Part shown: piece by piece, positions 1-7,660 of the stretch
How positions within the stretch are numbered: position 1 is the first letter of the stretch
Layout of the letters: each line of letters opens with the position of its first letter
NCBI GenBank assembly: GCA_035691305.1
Contig: DASSJF010000013.1
Location: 1 to 64,000, forward strand
Length of the DNA stretch: 64,000 bases
Source: a bacterium
GTDB taxonomy: Bacteria; Sysuimicrobiota; Sysuimicrobiia; Sysuimicrobiales; Segetimicrobiaceae
Direction: 5' to 3'
Program-made: the position numbers and the translations under genes
The notes under the pieces: model-generated
What the model was told of the DNA's origin: nothing
What the model saw: the letters and a program-made list of their open reading frames with translations, nothing else
Database searches by the model: none

Positions 1-44
1 GTTGTCAAGGCGCATACGCGGAGGGGGACTCCGGCTCGGTGCGC

Positions 45-827
45 CTAGCGGTACGGATCTCCGCGCAGGAAGATGTGGCGCCGGCCGTGGCTTTCGAAGC
101 CTAGGCGCCGGTATACGGACGTGCCGGCCTGCGACGCGACCAACACGGCCGTGCGGTAGCCCGCGAGTCGGGCGTCCAGCAGCGCGGCATGGGTGACCGC
201 GGTCCCGATCCCGCGGCGACGCATCGCCGGGACGGTGGCGATCTCGTCGAGGACGGCGGCCCGCTCGGCCGGAAACCACAACGCCGTCGCGACGGGAATC
301 CCGCCTGCGCGCGCGAGGAAGTAGCGGAATCGGGACTGCTCAGGCGGCGCGCCGAGGGGAAGGCGGCGGTAGCGGACCATGCCGCGTTCCGGCACGCCGA
401 AGCCGGCGCCGAACGCCCGCAGCCAGTCTTCGAGCCCGTCTAGGGTCCGCACCCGTTCGATCGTAACGTCGGGAGGGAGCGGCACGGTCTCGGGGATCCC
501 CGCGAGATCCCCGGCCATGCCGAGATCGGAACCCCACTCCGCGAAGCCGTGGGCGGCCAGGCGCGCCGCGAGATCGGCGGGTCGGCTCGGCGGCATGATC
601 CACCACCCCATCAGCCGGCCGCGCGCCTCAAATTCGGCCGTTACGGCCTCGATGGTCCGGTCCGCGTCGTGCTCGGCGAGGCGCGTGCGGATCACGCCGC
701 TGTAAAAGGGCACCCGCGTCGCGGTCGAAACCCAGGTAAAGGACGGCCCCTCGCGGACCTCGCCGCCCCCCTGCCGCACGTAGGCCGCCGCGGCGGCGAC
801 GAGCGCCTCTTCGATCAGGTCGTCCAT
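45..827 (-). CDS. GNAT-family N-acetyltransferase
   Basis: Predicted 260-residue acyl-CoA-dependent acetyltransferase; the substrate cannot be told. The C-terminal half holds the GNAT acetyl-CoA loop (VPAMRRRGIGTAVT, about residues 199-212), followed by a typical final strand and helix ending RRLGFESHGRRHIF. The N-terminal 120 residues are a more diverged region, as in two-lobe GNAT proteins. It is the last gene of the ispE-nucleotidyltransferase-purR series, 23 bases after purR, so it probably shares that transcript. The ATG at 827 fits. Function within the operon is unknown. Confidence 0.85.
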   Translation of the reverse strand: MDDLIEEALVAAAAAYVRQGGGEVREGPSFTWVSTATRVPFYSGVIRTRLAEHDADRTIEAVTAEFEARGRLMGWWIMPPSRPADLAARLAAHGFAEWGSDLGMAGDLAGIPETVPLPPDVTIERVRTLDGLEDWLRAFGAGFGVPERGMVRYRRLPLGAPPEQSRFRYFLARAGGIPVATALWFPAERAAVLDEIATVPAMRRRGIGTAVTHAALLDARLAGYRTAVLVASQAGTSVYRRLGFESHGRRHIFLRGDPYR

Positions 828-850
828 CGGGCCGGGCGCGGCGTTCCCGT

Positions 851-1723
851 TCAGCGGCGGGACCGATCGGACCCGTCCGCGGCGGCGGAGATGCGGCGGA
901 GCGTACGGCGGCTCGGAACGATGCGCACCGTCCCCGACGCTTCGTCCACGCCGTCGAACGTGAGCAGCGCGACGTACTCATCAACGAGCTTCTCGCGGGG
1001 CTCGCCTGTCTCGATGAGCACGCCGATTCCGACGACCTCGGCGCGGCTTTCGCGCATCAGATCGTGAACGCCGCGGGCCGTGCCGCCGCCGCGCAGGAAG
1101 TCGTCGATGAACAGAGCGCGCGCCCCGGGCGGCACGGCCCGCAGGGGCAGCGTCATCTGCTGAACGGTCCGGGACGATCCAGAGACGTAGTTCACCGTGA
1201 CCGACGCGCCTTCGGCGCCCTCTACCGCGCGGCCGCCCCGCCGGATCGTGACCAGCGGGACGTTGAACGCGCGCGCGGTCATGAGCGCGAGCGCAATGCC
1301 CTTGACCTCCATCGCCAGTACGACGTCGGGCCGGCGGTCCGCGAAGAACGTCGCGAACACGTCGCCGAGCCGAGAGGCCACGGAGGGCATCGAAAGCAGG
1401 TCGGTCATGTACAAGAAGCCGCCCGGCAGAATGCGGGACGGCTGGCGCAGGCGTGAGGCGAGATCCTCCGCCATTGCCGCGATCTGGGCCGGCGTGCACA
1501 ACGGCGCGTACCGCACTCCGCCGGCGGCGCCCGCGAGCGTCTCGATCCGGCCCAACTCAAATTCCTCGCAGAGGGTGCGCAACGCGGAGAGATCTTCGCT
1601 GATCGTCGACTTCGCGGCGCCGAGCGCCTCCGTGAACGCGCTCAGCGGAAAGATCTTGTGCGGCTCCTGGAATAGGCGCTGCGCGATCAGCACCATGCGG
1701 TCGCCGCGGCGAAGCCGTCTCAC
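851..1723 (-). CDS. purR: PurR-type purine repressor
   Basis: Bacillus-type PurR, a DNA-binding repressor of purine genes whose DNA binding is relieved by PRPP. Residues 1-75 form the winged-helix N-terminal domain; residues 85-275 form a phosphoribosyltransferase-fold domain with the PRPP loop IDDFLRGGGT at about 206-215. The conserved GAAGGVRY stretch (66-72 region) joins the two. Length (290 residues) is close to the Bacillus protein (285). It overlaps the upstream nucleotidyltransferase gene by 4 bases, indicating translational coupling. The ispE-purR neighbourhood is the same as in Bacillota. No clear PurBox pair was found in this window, so targets lie elsewhere. Confidence 0.95.
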   Translation of the reverse strand: MRRLRRGDRMVLIAQRLFQEPHKIFPLSAFTEALGAAKSTISEDLSALRTLCEEFELGRIETLAGAAGGVRYAPLCTPAQIAAMAEDLASRLRQPSRILPGGFLYMTDLLSMPSVASRLGDVFATFFADRRPDVVLAMEVKGIALALMTARAFNVPLVTIRRGGRAVEGAEGASVTVNYVSGSSRTVQQMTLPLRAVPPGARALFIDDFLRGGGTARGVHDLMRESRAEVVGIGVLIETGEPREKLVDEYVALLTFDGVDEASGTVRIVPSRRTLRRISAAADGSDRSRR

Positions 1724-2613
1724 GAGGTCCCCTGCCCGCTGCCGCCGACCGCGCGCGCCCGCGGCCCGCCCGTCCCCGCGACGGCCAGGCGCCGGCGTAC
1801 AAAAGCCAGCATCTCCGGCGTATCAACGTCGAGGGCGACACCGGCATCGCGGCAGACGATCGCGCGCGCCCGCAGACCCGCCACCGTCTCCGCCCGGCGC
1901 TCAAGCGCCGCGATCCGGAGCCGCCCGGTCGCGAGCCCGAGCAGCGTGCCGATCCCCAACAGCCGCGCGAGTTCCCACGGACGCTTGCGCGCGAGCACCG
2001 CGCGCTCGATCACCGGCCGCGCGCGCGCGAACGCGCCGGGACGTAGCAGGACGAGACTGCCGCCGGTAAACTCGCCGTCCGCGACGCGCACGAAGGTCTT
2101 CCGCACGCCCGGGGCTGCGCGGGCCACGTCTTCGCGGGGGACGATCGCGTACGCGGCGTCCACGGACGCCCGCTGCGCCTCTCGCAGAAACGCCGCGACC
2201 GCCTCCGCCGTCAGCAGCGGTACGTCCGCCGCGGCGACCAGCACCGCCGCGACATCGCCCGGCGACGCGGCGCCGGGCGGCGAGTTGTGTTCGAGCGCGC
2301 AGAGCCCCGCGGCCAAGTTGTCCAAGATTCCGCCGGCCGCGGGGACCGCGAGCGTCGCGACCGCAGCAACCGCCGGCGGCATTGGATCGGGACCGACCAC
2401 GGCCACGCGGCGAATCTGCGGAACGCCCCGCAGTGCCGCGAGGACGCGCTCAACCATGGTGGACTCACCGATGACGGCGAACGCCTTCGGGAGCGCGTCG
2501 CGCGTCAGGGTAGGATCCGCGGGGCCCCCCGCGAGCACAACCGCGTCAACGGCGGCGCGGCTTTCGACGCCGGTGTGCGCCGGCCCGTCCGGCCGGCCCG
2601 CGTCAGCCCGCAA
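1720..2613 (-). CDS. MobA/GlmU-like nucleotidyltransferase
   Basis: Predicted sugar- or cofactor-nucleotidyltransferase of 297 residues. The signature of the NTP_transf fold is VDAVVLAGG near residues 23-31, followed by a lysine-containing segment (LPKAFAVIGESTMVERVL) that binds the activated phosphate in this superfamily. A later AADVP motif resembles the conserved metal-binding aspartate region. It lies between ispE (3-base gap) and purR (4-base overlap). The exact substrate is not clear: MobA-like, GlmU-like and CofC-like activities are all possible. The C-terminal 90 residues are arginine-rich. Confidence 0.8.
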   Translation of the reverse strand: MRADAGRPDGPAHTGVESRAAVDAVVLAGGPADPTLTRDALPKAFAVIGESTMVERVLAALRGVPQIRRVAVVGPDPMPPAVAAVATLAVPAAGGILDNLAAGLCALEHNSPPGAASPGDVAAVLVAAADVPLLTAEAVAAFLREAQRASVDAAYAIVPREDVARAAPGVRKTFVRVADGEFTGGSLVLLRPGAFARARPVIERAVLARKRPWELARLLGIGTLLGLATGRLRIAALERRAETVAGLRARAIVCRDAGVALDVDTPEMLAFVRRRLAVAGTGGPRARAVGGSGQGTS

Positions 2614-2616
2614 CCT

Positions 2617-3483
2617 CTACCGCTCTTCGGCGAAGGTCCGCGTCACGAAGACTTCGCAGCCGTCCTCTGCGGCGAGCGCTTCGCCGAGGGTCCGCGCGTC
2701 CGACTCCTTCGCCGCGAGCGCAAACAGCACGGGGCCGGTGCCGGACATGGATACGCCCAGCGGGTGCTGGGACGCCATCCGCTCGCGCAGCGTCCGAACG
2801 ACCGGGTGATGGTTCTCGACGACCTCCGCGAAAACGTTGCAGAGCAGCCGCCCCACCTCAGCCGGATCCTCCGCGTCGAGCGCACGCACGACCGCGCGGG
2901 TATCGGGCCGGCGCCGCGGCATTTCGTGGTTGACCTCGCCGTACGCCCATTCGGTGGAAACCTGCAGCGGTGGACGGACCAGCACAACCCAGGTCGTCGG
3001 CAGCGGCCGGAGGAGCCTGATCCGCTCGCCGCGCCCTGTCGCGAGGGCCGCGCCGCCGGCGAGGAAGAACGGCACGTCCGAGCCGATCTGCGAGGCGAGG
3101 TCCATGAGCTGCCGCTCGCCGAGGCGGAGTTTCCACATCTGCGCAAGGCCGAGCAACGTCACCGCGGCGTCGCTCGATCCGCCGCCGAGTCCGGACGCGA
3201 TCGGAATGCACTTCGTCAGCTCGACTTCGACGCCGCGCGGCACGTGGAACGTCTCTTTCAACAGCGCCGCCGCCTTGTGGACGATGTTGCGAGTATCCGC
3301 CGGCACGTCCGGGCTCTCGCAGCGCACGGCGATCCCTTCGCCGTTTTCGCGCAGCGTAATTGAATCGTGCAGTTCCACTGTGTGCAGCACAGTCTCGATG
3401 TCGTGATATCCGTCCGGCCGGTCGCCGAGGACGTCGAGCGTCAGGTTGATCTTGGCGTACGCGTTGAGGTGCAGTTCCTTCAC
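2617..3483 (-). CDS. ispE: 4-diphosphocytidyl-2-C-methyl-D-erythritol kinase
   Basis: Catalyses the ATP-dependent 2-phosphorylation of CDP-methylerythritol in the non-mevalonate isoprenoid pathway; cytosolic. The 288-residue protein opens with the typical AYAKINLTLDVLGDRPDGYH segment, carries the GHMP kinase ATP loop PIASGLGGGSSDAA at 94-107, and has the C-terminal GTGPVLFAL-type motif. It is the first gene of the ispE-nucleotidyltransferase-purR-GNAT run. A purine-rich AAGGAGG lies just upstream of the ATG at 3483, supporting this start. The long leader upstream (3484-3759) contains two strong hairpins. Confidence 0.97.
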   Translation of the reverse strand: MKELHLNAYAKINLTLDVLGDRPDGYHDIETVLHTVELHDSITLRENGEGIAVRCESPDVPADTRNIVHKAAALLKETFHVPRGVEVELTKCIPIASGLGGGSSDAAVTLLGLAQMWKLRLGERQLMDLASQIGSDVPFFLAGGAALATGRGERIRLLRPLPTTWVVLVRPPLQVSTEWAYGEVNHEMPRRRPDTRAVVRALDAEDPAEVGRLLCNVFAEVVENHHPVVRTLRERMASQHPLGVSMSGTGPVLFALAAKESDARTLGEALAAEDGCEVFVTRTFAEER

Positions 3484-3527
3484 CGCGGCAGCCTCCTTCG
3501 CATCACCTCAAGACGTCCATTAACACA

Positions 3528-3587
3528 CAACCCGCGGCCCGCCACATGGCGGCTCCGCGGGTTGCTCCACGAACTGAACGTTCGTGG
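3528..3587 (-). promoter_or_regulatory. Two adjacent hairpins in the ispE leader
   Basis: Two inverted repeats sit side by side 45-105 bases upstream of ispE. The first has arms CAACCCGCGG (3528-3537) and CCGCGGGTTG (3555-3564) with an inner GCC/GGC stem; the second has arms CCACGAAC (3567-3574) and GTTCGTGG (3580-3587). The region is also the far upstream DNA of the divergent LCP gene. No uridine run follows either stem, so simple intrinsic termination is not supported; a structured leader or protein-binding site is possible. It does not match a riboswitch family that I recognise. Confidence 0.5.
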
Positions 3588-3731
3588 CCATCGGTGCTGT
3601 GCGTGCCCCTCGCATCCGTTACCCCTACAGGGACAGTCAGTCGTGTGGCCTACTTTCGCCCCTCTCATAACCGTTCCTTCCCCGAACGTTGACGTTCCTG
3701 CCGGGAAAACCGGGCGGCCCGGTCGCCGCCC

Positions 3732-3761
3732 TTGAAACGACGGGCCGTCCGCCCGTAGTAT
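3732..3761 (+). promoter_or_regulatory. Promoter of LCP gene, apparently leaderless
   Basis: A -35 like TTGAAA (3732-3737) and a -10 like TAGTAT (3756-3761) are 18 bases apart. The predicted start of transcription falls at about 3768-3769, exactly at the second ATG (3769) of the LCP gene, so the mRNA may have no leader. Confidence 0.5.
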
Positions 3762-5091
3762 GGTAACCATGTCGCAGCCGCTTCAACCGCAGCCGTCTCA
3801 GTCGCCGTCCCCTCCGCCGGGACGGGCCGTTTGGCCCCGCGCCGTCTCAGCCGTGCTCCGCGGCCTGCTCGCCGCCTTCGCCGTTACGCTCGCGGCCGTC
3901 ATTATCGTCGCGGCCCTGCGCGCACAAACGCCCGGCCGGACGTTCGCCTGGCCGTTTCGCCTGATCGGGCGCACGAACGTCCTCGTCATGGGACTCGACC
4001 GCACCGTGAGCGACCAGAACCCCAAGATCGTCTATCCGATCAGCCGCACGGACACGTTGATCGCGGTGAGCTTCGATCCGGAGCGCCGGCGGATTGAGGC
4101 GCTCAGCATCCCGAGAGACACCCGCGCGGCGATCCCCGGCCACGGCACGGACAAAATCAACGCCGCGTACGCCTACGGCAAGGAAGCGCTCGCGCGCCTC
4201 ACCGTCGAGGATTTCAGCGGTGCCGCGTTCCCTTATTACGTCACGCTCCGCGAGCGCGGATACGTCCACCTGATCGATGCCGTGGGCGGCGTGACCGTTC
4301 GGATCGACAAGGACCTCAACTACGACGACAAATGGGCCGGCCTCCACATCCACCTCAAGAAAGGCAATCGCCGGCTCGGCGGGAAGGCCGCGATCGAATA
4401 CGCGCGGTTCCGGCACGACGCGCTCGGCGACATCGGCCGGATCGCACGGCAGCAGCAGGTCCTCGACGCCCTGATTACGGAGCTGCGCCGTCCGCAGACC
4501 GTGTTCCACGCCGGCCGGATCCTGCGCGTCTTCCGCGAAGATATCGATACGAACTTGGCGCCCGAGCAGTTGATCGCGCTCGGATGGTTCGCTGCGCGGC
4601 TGCCCAAGAACGCCCTCGATCGGGAGACACTGCCGGGGCGCTTCGGCGTCTCCGACTGGCTGCCGAACGCCGCCGACGACCGCGCGGTGATCGCGCGAAT
4701 GTTCTACGGGATCGATGCCGCCGATCTGGCGCAGACGACCGTCGAGGTCGTCGTCTCGGGCGCGGGCCGCGGGGCGGCCGGCGATGCGCTGGCCCGGCTC
4801 AACGCGCTCGGCGTGCAAATCTTGTCGGTGCGCTCCGCCCCGGAGACAGCGGCGAGCATGGTGATCCGTCACGGCGCCGATCCGGCGGCCGCGGCGGTGA
4901 TCGCCGCGGCAACGCAAATTGACCGGGTGACCGCCGACGACGGTCCCGCGCCGGCCGCCGGACGAGGAAGCGCACCGGGCACCCCCGCCGCCCGCGCGGC
5001 GCAGGCCCGCGGCGCCGCCGGTGGTCCCGGGGTCACGCTGATCCTCGGCCGCGATTACGACGGCCGCGTCACGCCGGCCCTCACCCCGTAG
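3760..5091 (+). CDS. LCP (LytR-CpsA-Psr) family protein
   Basis: Membrane-anchored transferase of the family that attaches wall polymers to peptidoglycan from lipid carriers. After a proline-rich cytoplasmic stretch there is one membrane segment (about 32-53). The LCP domain follows at about 72-240, with NVLVMGLD, RTDTLI, SIPRDT and the closing arginine-rich YARFRHDALGDIGRIARQQQ. A C-terminal LytR_C-like domain spans about 327-435. Two in-frame ATGs exist (3760 and 3769); the promoter position favours 3769. It runs opposite to its neighbours and its end overlaps the end of rsmA by 11 bases. The target polymer cannot be told. Confidence 0.92.
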   Translation: MVTMSQPLQPQPSQSPSPPPGRAVWPRAVSAVLRGLLAAFAVTLAAVIIVAALRAQTPGRTFAWPFRLIGRTNVLVMGLDRTVSDQNPKIVYPISRTDTLIAVSFDPERRRIEALSIPRDTRAAIPGHGTDKINAAYAYGKEALARLTVEDFSGAAFPYYVTLRERGYVHLIDAVGGVTVRIDKDLNYDDKWAGLHIHLKKGNRRLGGKAAIEYARFRHDALGDIGRIARQQQVLDALITELRRPQTVFHAGRILRVFREDIDTNLAPEQLIALGWFAARLPKNALDRETLPGRFGVSDWLPNAADDRAVIARMFYGIDAADLAQTTVEVVVSGAGRGAAGDALARLNALGVQILSVRSAPETAASMVIRHGADPAAAAVIAAATQIDRVTADDGPAPAAGRGSAPGTPAARAAQARGAAGGPGVTLILGRDYDGRVTPALTP

Positions 5092-5980
5092 CCGGACGTT
5101 CGGCCAGGGCTCGTGCCAGCGCCGCGAACGCTTCCAGGTCGAGCGTTTCGGCGCGCGCGCGCGGATCCACCCCGGCCGAGCGGCACGCCGCCTCGACCGC
5201 GGACGGGGTGAGGTCGAGGCCGCGCGCGAGGGCGTTCGCCAGCGTCTTGCGCCGGTGCCCGAAACCCGCCGCCACCACGCGGAACAGGAACGCCTCGTCG
5301 CCGGCCGCTACCGGCGATGAGGCGCGCGGCGCCATCACGAGCACCGCGGACTCGACGTCGGGCGCGGGCAGAAACGCACCCGCCGGTATCCGGGCGACGA
5401 TGCGGGCGGCGGCGCGGTACTGCACCGCCACCGACAGCCGGCCGTAGGCCGGGCTTCCCGCGGGAGCGACGATGCGCTCGGCGACCTCGCGCTGCACGGT
5501 AACGACAAGACGGGCGAGCGCGAGCGCGGGTTCCAGAAGACGGAGGAGCAGCGGCGCCGCGATGTTGTAGGGAAGATTGGCCACCGCCTTACGGACGCCC
5601 GGGCCGGCGAAGAGCGCGGAAAGGTCCGCGCGAAGTGCGTCGCCCTCGAAGATTCGGACGTCGGGCAGGCCGGCGAGCCGCGTCCGCAATACCGCGGCGA
5701 GACGGCGGTCTACCTCGATCGCGGTGACGGTGCCGGCACGGGCCGCGAGCGCCTCGGTGAGGGTGCCGAGGCCCGGGCCGATCTCCAGTACCGAATCGGC
5801 GCGGGTCAGCTCGGCGGCGCGGACGATTGCCTCGAGCGCCCGGGCGCTGACCAGGAAATGCTGTCCCCAGCGCTTCGCCGGACGGATGCCGAATTGCCGC
5901 AGCAGCGCGCGTGTTCCGGCGGGCGTCGCCGCGGCCGCGCCCCCGCCGCCGGTTTCGTCCGGCGGCCGCCTAGTGGCGAT
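5081..5980 (-). CDS. rsmA: 16S rRNA dimethyladenosine methyltransferase, no canonical start
   Basis: Dimethylates two adjacent adenines near the 3' end of 16S rRNA using SAM (RsmA/KsgA). The reading frame shows TRALLRQFGIRP, KRWGQHFL, the SAM motif LEIGPGLGTLTEAL, IEVD, and catalytic NLPYN. From 5690 up to the upstream in-frame stop at 6017-6019 the frame contains no ATG, GTG or TTG, yet the essential N-terminal motifs lie there. The first TTG (5687-5689) would remove the SAM motif. I place the start provisionally at ATC 5978-5980, which overlaps the stop of the upstream YabE-like gene; ACG near 5926 or CTG near 5905 are alternatives. A sequencing frameshift in the first codons is also possible. 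Confidence 0.85.
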   Translation of the reverse strand: MATRRPPDETGGGGAAAATPAGTRALLRQFGIRPAKRWGQHFLVSARALEAIVRAAELTRADSVLEIGPGLGTLTEALAARAGTVTAIEVDRRLAAVLRTRLAGLPDVRIFEGDALRADLSALFAGPGVRKAVANLPYNIAAPLLLRLLEPALALARLVVTVQREVAERIVAPAGSPAYGRLSVAVQYRAAARIVARIPAGAFLPAPDVESAVLVMAPRASSPVAAGDEAFLFRVVAAGFGHRRKTLANALARGLDLTPSAVEAACRSAGVDPRARAETLDLEAFAALARALAERPATG

Positions 5981-7007
5981 CGATGATGTAGACCTTGACG
6001 GTGCGGCGGCCGAAGCTCATCGCCTCGTCGTAGCTGTTGAAGCAGAGGTCGATGCGCATGCCCTGGATCGCACCGCCGGTGTCGCCGGCGATCGCGTAGC
6101 CGTAGCCGTCGACGAAGAGGCGGCTCCCGAGCGGGATGACGGACGGATCGACCGCCACGACCCCGCGCTGCGCGAGCAGGCCGATCGCGGTTCGCGGTCC
6201 GATCGCGCCGCCGTAGTTGTTCGGTCCGGCGTAGTACGCCGTCGCCTCCATCATCATGTATTCGTGTCCGGCGAAGTCGCCGCGAGACGCGATCATCGCC
6301 CGCGTCCCGACCGCGACGACCTCGGTCACCGGGGACTTGAGGACGGTCCACTGATGGGGGACCATCGCGGCGGGCCGGTCGTTCGCATACAGCGCTTCCA
6401 CGATCCGCTGATCGATCCCCGGACGGCCGGGCGTGCGGAGCGTGCGGTCGCCCCTGTAGAGTTGCGGATCCGCGACGGTCGTTGAGGTGTACGGGACGGG
6501 GCGTTGCTCAACCCAGGTTCGCCATGCGCGGCGTTCAACCGTGATCTGCATGCCGGGGTATACCGCCTCCGCCAGGCCCGGGTACACTCGGTCGAGCGGA
6601 CCCAACGTCACGCTCAGGGCCTGCAGGGCTTCGTCCACCCTCCCGGCCGCGACTCGCACGGACGATTGCTCGTCTCCAAGCTTCAGCGTAAGCGGCACGG
6701 CCCGGACGACTTTGATATCGATACCCGGGTAGAGCAACGTGCCGGCGGCCGGCACCGTCCGGTCGCCCGGCCCCATCGGGGTCTGCGCCGATACCACGGC
6801 GTCTCCGACGGTTCTCGCATAAGACCGAAACGTCACTTCGTGCCCGTCGGCGGTGACGTGGACCGTGCGTCCGAACGGTAGGCCCCACGTGTCGACGGCT
6901 AGATGCAGTGGGTACAGAAGGCTAACCACCAAACCCGCCAGGACGGCGTGGCGGACACTACCGCCGCGGGGGGACCGCGTCGGCAGCGTCAGCAAGTGTG
7001 GCTGCAT
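5970..7007 (-). CDS. YabE-like secreted 3D-domain cell-wall protein
   Basis: Predicted exported cell-wall-active protein, like Bacillus YabE and related to resuscitation factors and MltA-type lytic enzymes. An N-terminal membrane/signal segment (about 22-36) is followed by two ubiquitin-like DUF348 repeats (about 45-160), a G5-like domain (about 165-245), and a C-terminal 3D domain (about 255-345). The three defining aspartates are visible in VAVDPS, AGDTGG and MRIDLCF. It stands directly upstream of rsmA, as yabE does near ksgA in Bacillota. The ATG at 7007 is preceded by GAGAGGGGGAG, a strong ribosome-binding site. Confidence 0.9.
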   Translation of the reverse strand: MQPHLLTLPTRSPRGGSVRHAVLAGLVVSLLYPLHLAVDTWGLPFGRTVHVTADGHEVTFRSYARTVGDAVVSAQTPMGPGDRTVPAAGTLLYPGIDIKVVRAVPLTLKLGDEQSSVRVAAGRVDEALQALSVTLGPLDRVYPGLAEAVYPGMQITVERRAWRTWVEQRPVPYTSTTVADPQLYRGDRTLRTPGRPGIDQRIVEALYANDRPAAMVPHQWTVLKSPVTEVVAVGTRAMIASRGDFAGHEYMMMEATAYYAGPNNYGGAIGPRTAIGLLAQRGVVAVDPSVIPLGSRLFVDGYGYAIAGDTGGAIQGMRIDLCFNSYDEAMSFGRRTVKVYIIDRH

Positions 7008-7038
7008 GTCTCCCCCTCTCCACGGACTCGCGCCCCAG

Positions 7039-7062
7039 CCGCGAGCGCCTACGCGCCCGCGG
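7039..7062 (-). promoter_or_regulatory. Leader hairpin of the YabE-like gene
   Basis: Inverted repeat with arms CCGCG-GCGC and GCGC-CGCGG around a GTAG/CTAC loop, 32 bases upstream of the YabE-like start. It could affect translation; no riboswitch family is recognised. Confidence 0.35.
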
Positions 7063-7160
7063 TCTCGTTCATGAAAAATGGATAAGTTCTAATCCTTGCC
7101 CTCGGGCCAGGCGTCGAGTCCTGCTGCGATGTGGGGAGGGTGCGCTGGAACCGAAATCTA

Positions 7161-7174
7161 TAGACTCCAGTCTA
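7161..7174. promoter_or_regulatory. TAGACT-CC-AGTCTA palindrome, possible operator
   Basis: Perfect 6-2-6 inverted repeat TAGACTCCAGTCTA placed just downstream of the predicted -10 of the YabE-like gene. A further copy of one arm with its centre, TAGACTGGA, lies at 7193-7201 between the -35 and -10. This layout is typical of repressor operators; the binding protein is unknown. Confidence 0.45.
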
Positions 7175-7181
7175 CGGCGGG

Positions 7182-7211
7182 ACTATAACATATAGACTGG
7201 AATCAATGCAA
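7182..7211 (-). promoter_or_regulatory. Promoter of the YabE-like gene
   Basis: Read on the minus strand: TTGCAT (7206-7211), an 18-base spacer, then TATAGT (7182-7187). It lies about 175 bases upstream of the YabE-like ATG in an unusually AT-rich patch. A half-site of the palindrome at 7161-7174 recurs within the spacer. Confidence 0.5.
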
Positions 7212-7225
7212 ACCGTACAATACGA

Positions 7226-7245
7226 AAGATTTACGGCGAAATCTT
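7226..7245. terminator. Weak hairpin at the end of the epimerase gene
   Basis: Inverted repeat AAGATTT (7226-7232), 6-base loop, AAATCTT (7239-7245) overlaps the stop codon of the epimerase gene at the end of the long minus-strand series. The stem is short and AT-rich and no uridine run follows, so it is only a possible terminator. Confidence 0.3.
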
Positions 7246-7660
7246 AACACTCAGACGGAAACTCAACAAACTCCACGAGCAGCCCGTGAAGCGAGGCGGG
7301 GTGAACAAAGGCCACCCGAGTACCGTGGGCCCCGTCCCGCAGAGCCGGACCGGCCATGCGCAAGCCGGCCGCCGTCGCACGGGCGATGGCCGCCCCGACA
7401 TCGGGAACCCGCAGGGCCAAGTGATGCATCCCCTCGCCCCGGGCGTTGAGGAATCGCCGAAGCGGTCCCTGCCCCGACAGCGGCTCCAGCAGCTCGATCT
7501 CCGCCTGCCCAAGCTGAATGAAAGCGACGGCCCCGTCTTCGCCGGCGACCGAGGTACGGCTCCGCTCGAGGAGGCCCAGGGCGGCAAGTGGAACCGCCGT
7601 CTGGGCGTCGAGATCCCGTACGATGATGGCGAGATGCTCGAGGCGGGGGACCGGGGTCAT
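7244..7660 (-). CDS. mce: Methylmalonyl-CoA epimerase
   Basis: Interconverts (S)- and (R)-methylmalonyl-CoA between propionyl-CoA carboxylase and the mutase. Glyoxalase/VOC fold in a 138-residue protein: [11 protein letters not shown] near the start supplies the first metal histidine, IELLEPL the paired acid, and [11 protein letters not shown] plus the final LLVEFVEF the second set, as in known epimerases. The ATG at 7660 overlaps the mutase stop (ATGA), which fixes the start and indicates coupling to the mutase. Confidence 0.93.
   Translation of the reverse strand: MTPVPRLEHLAIIVRDLDAQTAVPLAALGLLERSRTSVAGEDGAVAFIQLGQAEIELLEPLSGQGPLRRFLNARGEGMHHLALRVPDVGAAIARATAAGLRMAGPALRDGAHGTRVAFVHPASLHGLLVEFVEFPSEC

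Noticed and set aside
1-44. A plus-strand gene entering at the left edge
   Set aside because: The only frames are arginine-rich shadows opposite the GNAT gene.
3570-3584. LexA (CGAAC-N4-GTTCG) box
   Set aside because: Spacing is 5 bases, not 4, and the sequence is better explained as one arm of the 3567-3587 hairpin.
3670-3700. PurBox-like CCGAAC core near ispE
   Set aside because: Only the six-base core is present. The inverted partner box is not at the needed spacing and the flanking AT bases are missing.
7008-7243. Cyclic-di-AMP (ydaO) or cyclic-di-GMP riboswitch before the YabE-like gene
   Set aside because: Wall-hydrolase genes often have one, but none of the conserved core sequences were found; only one hairpin is present.
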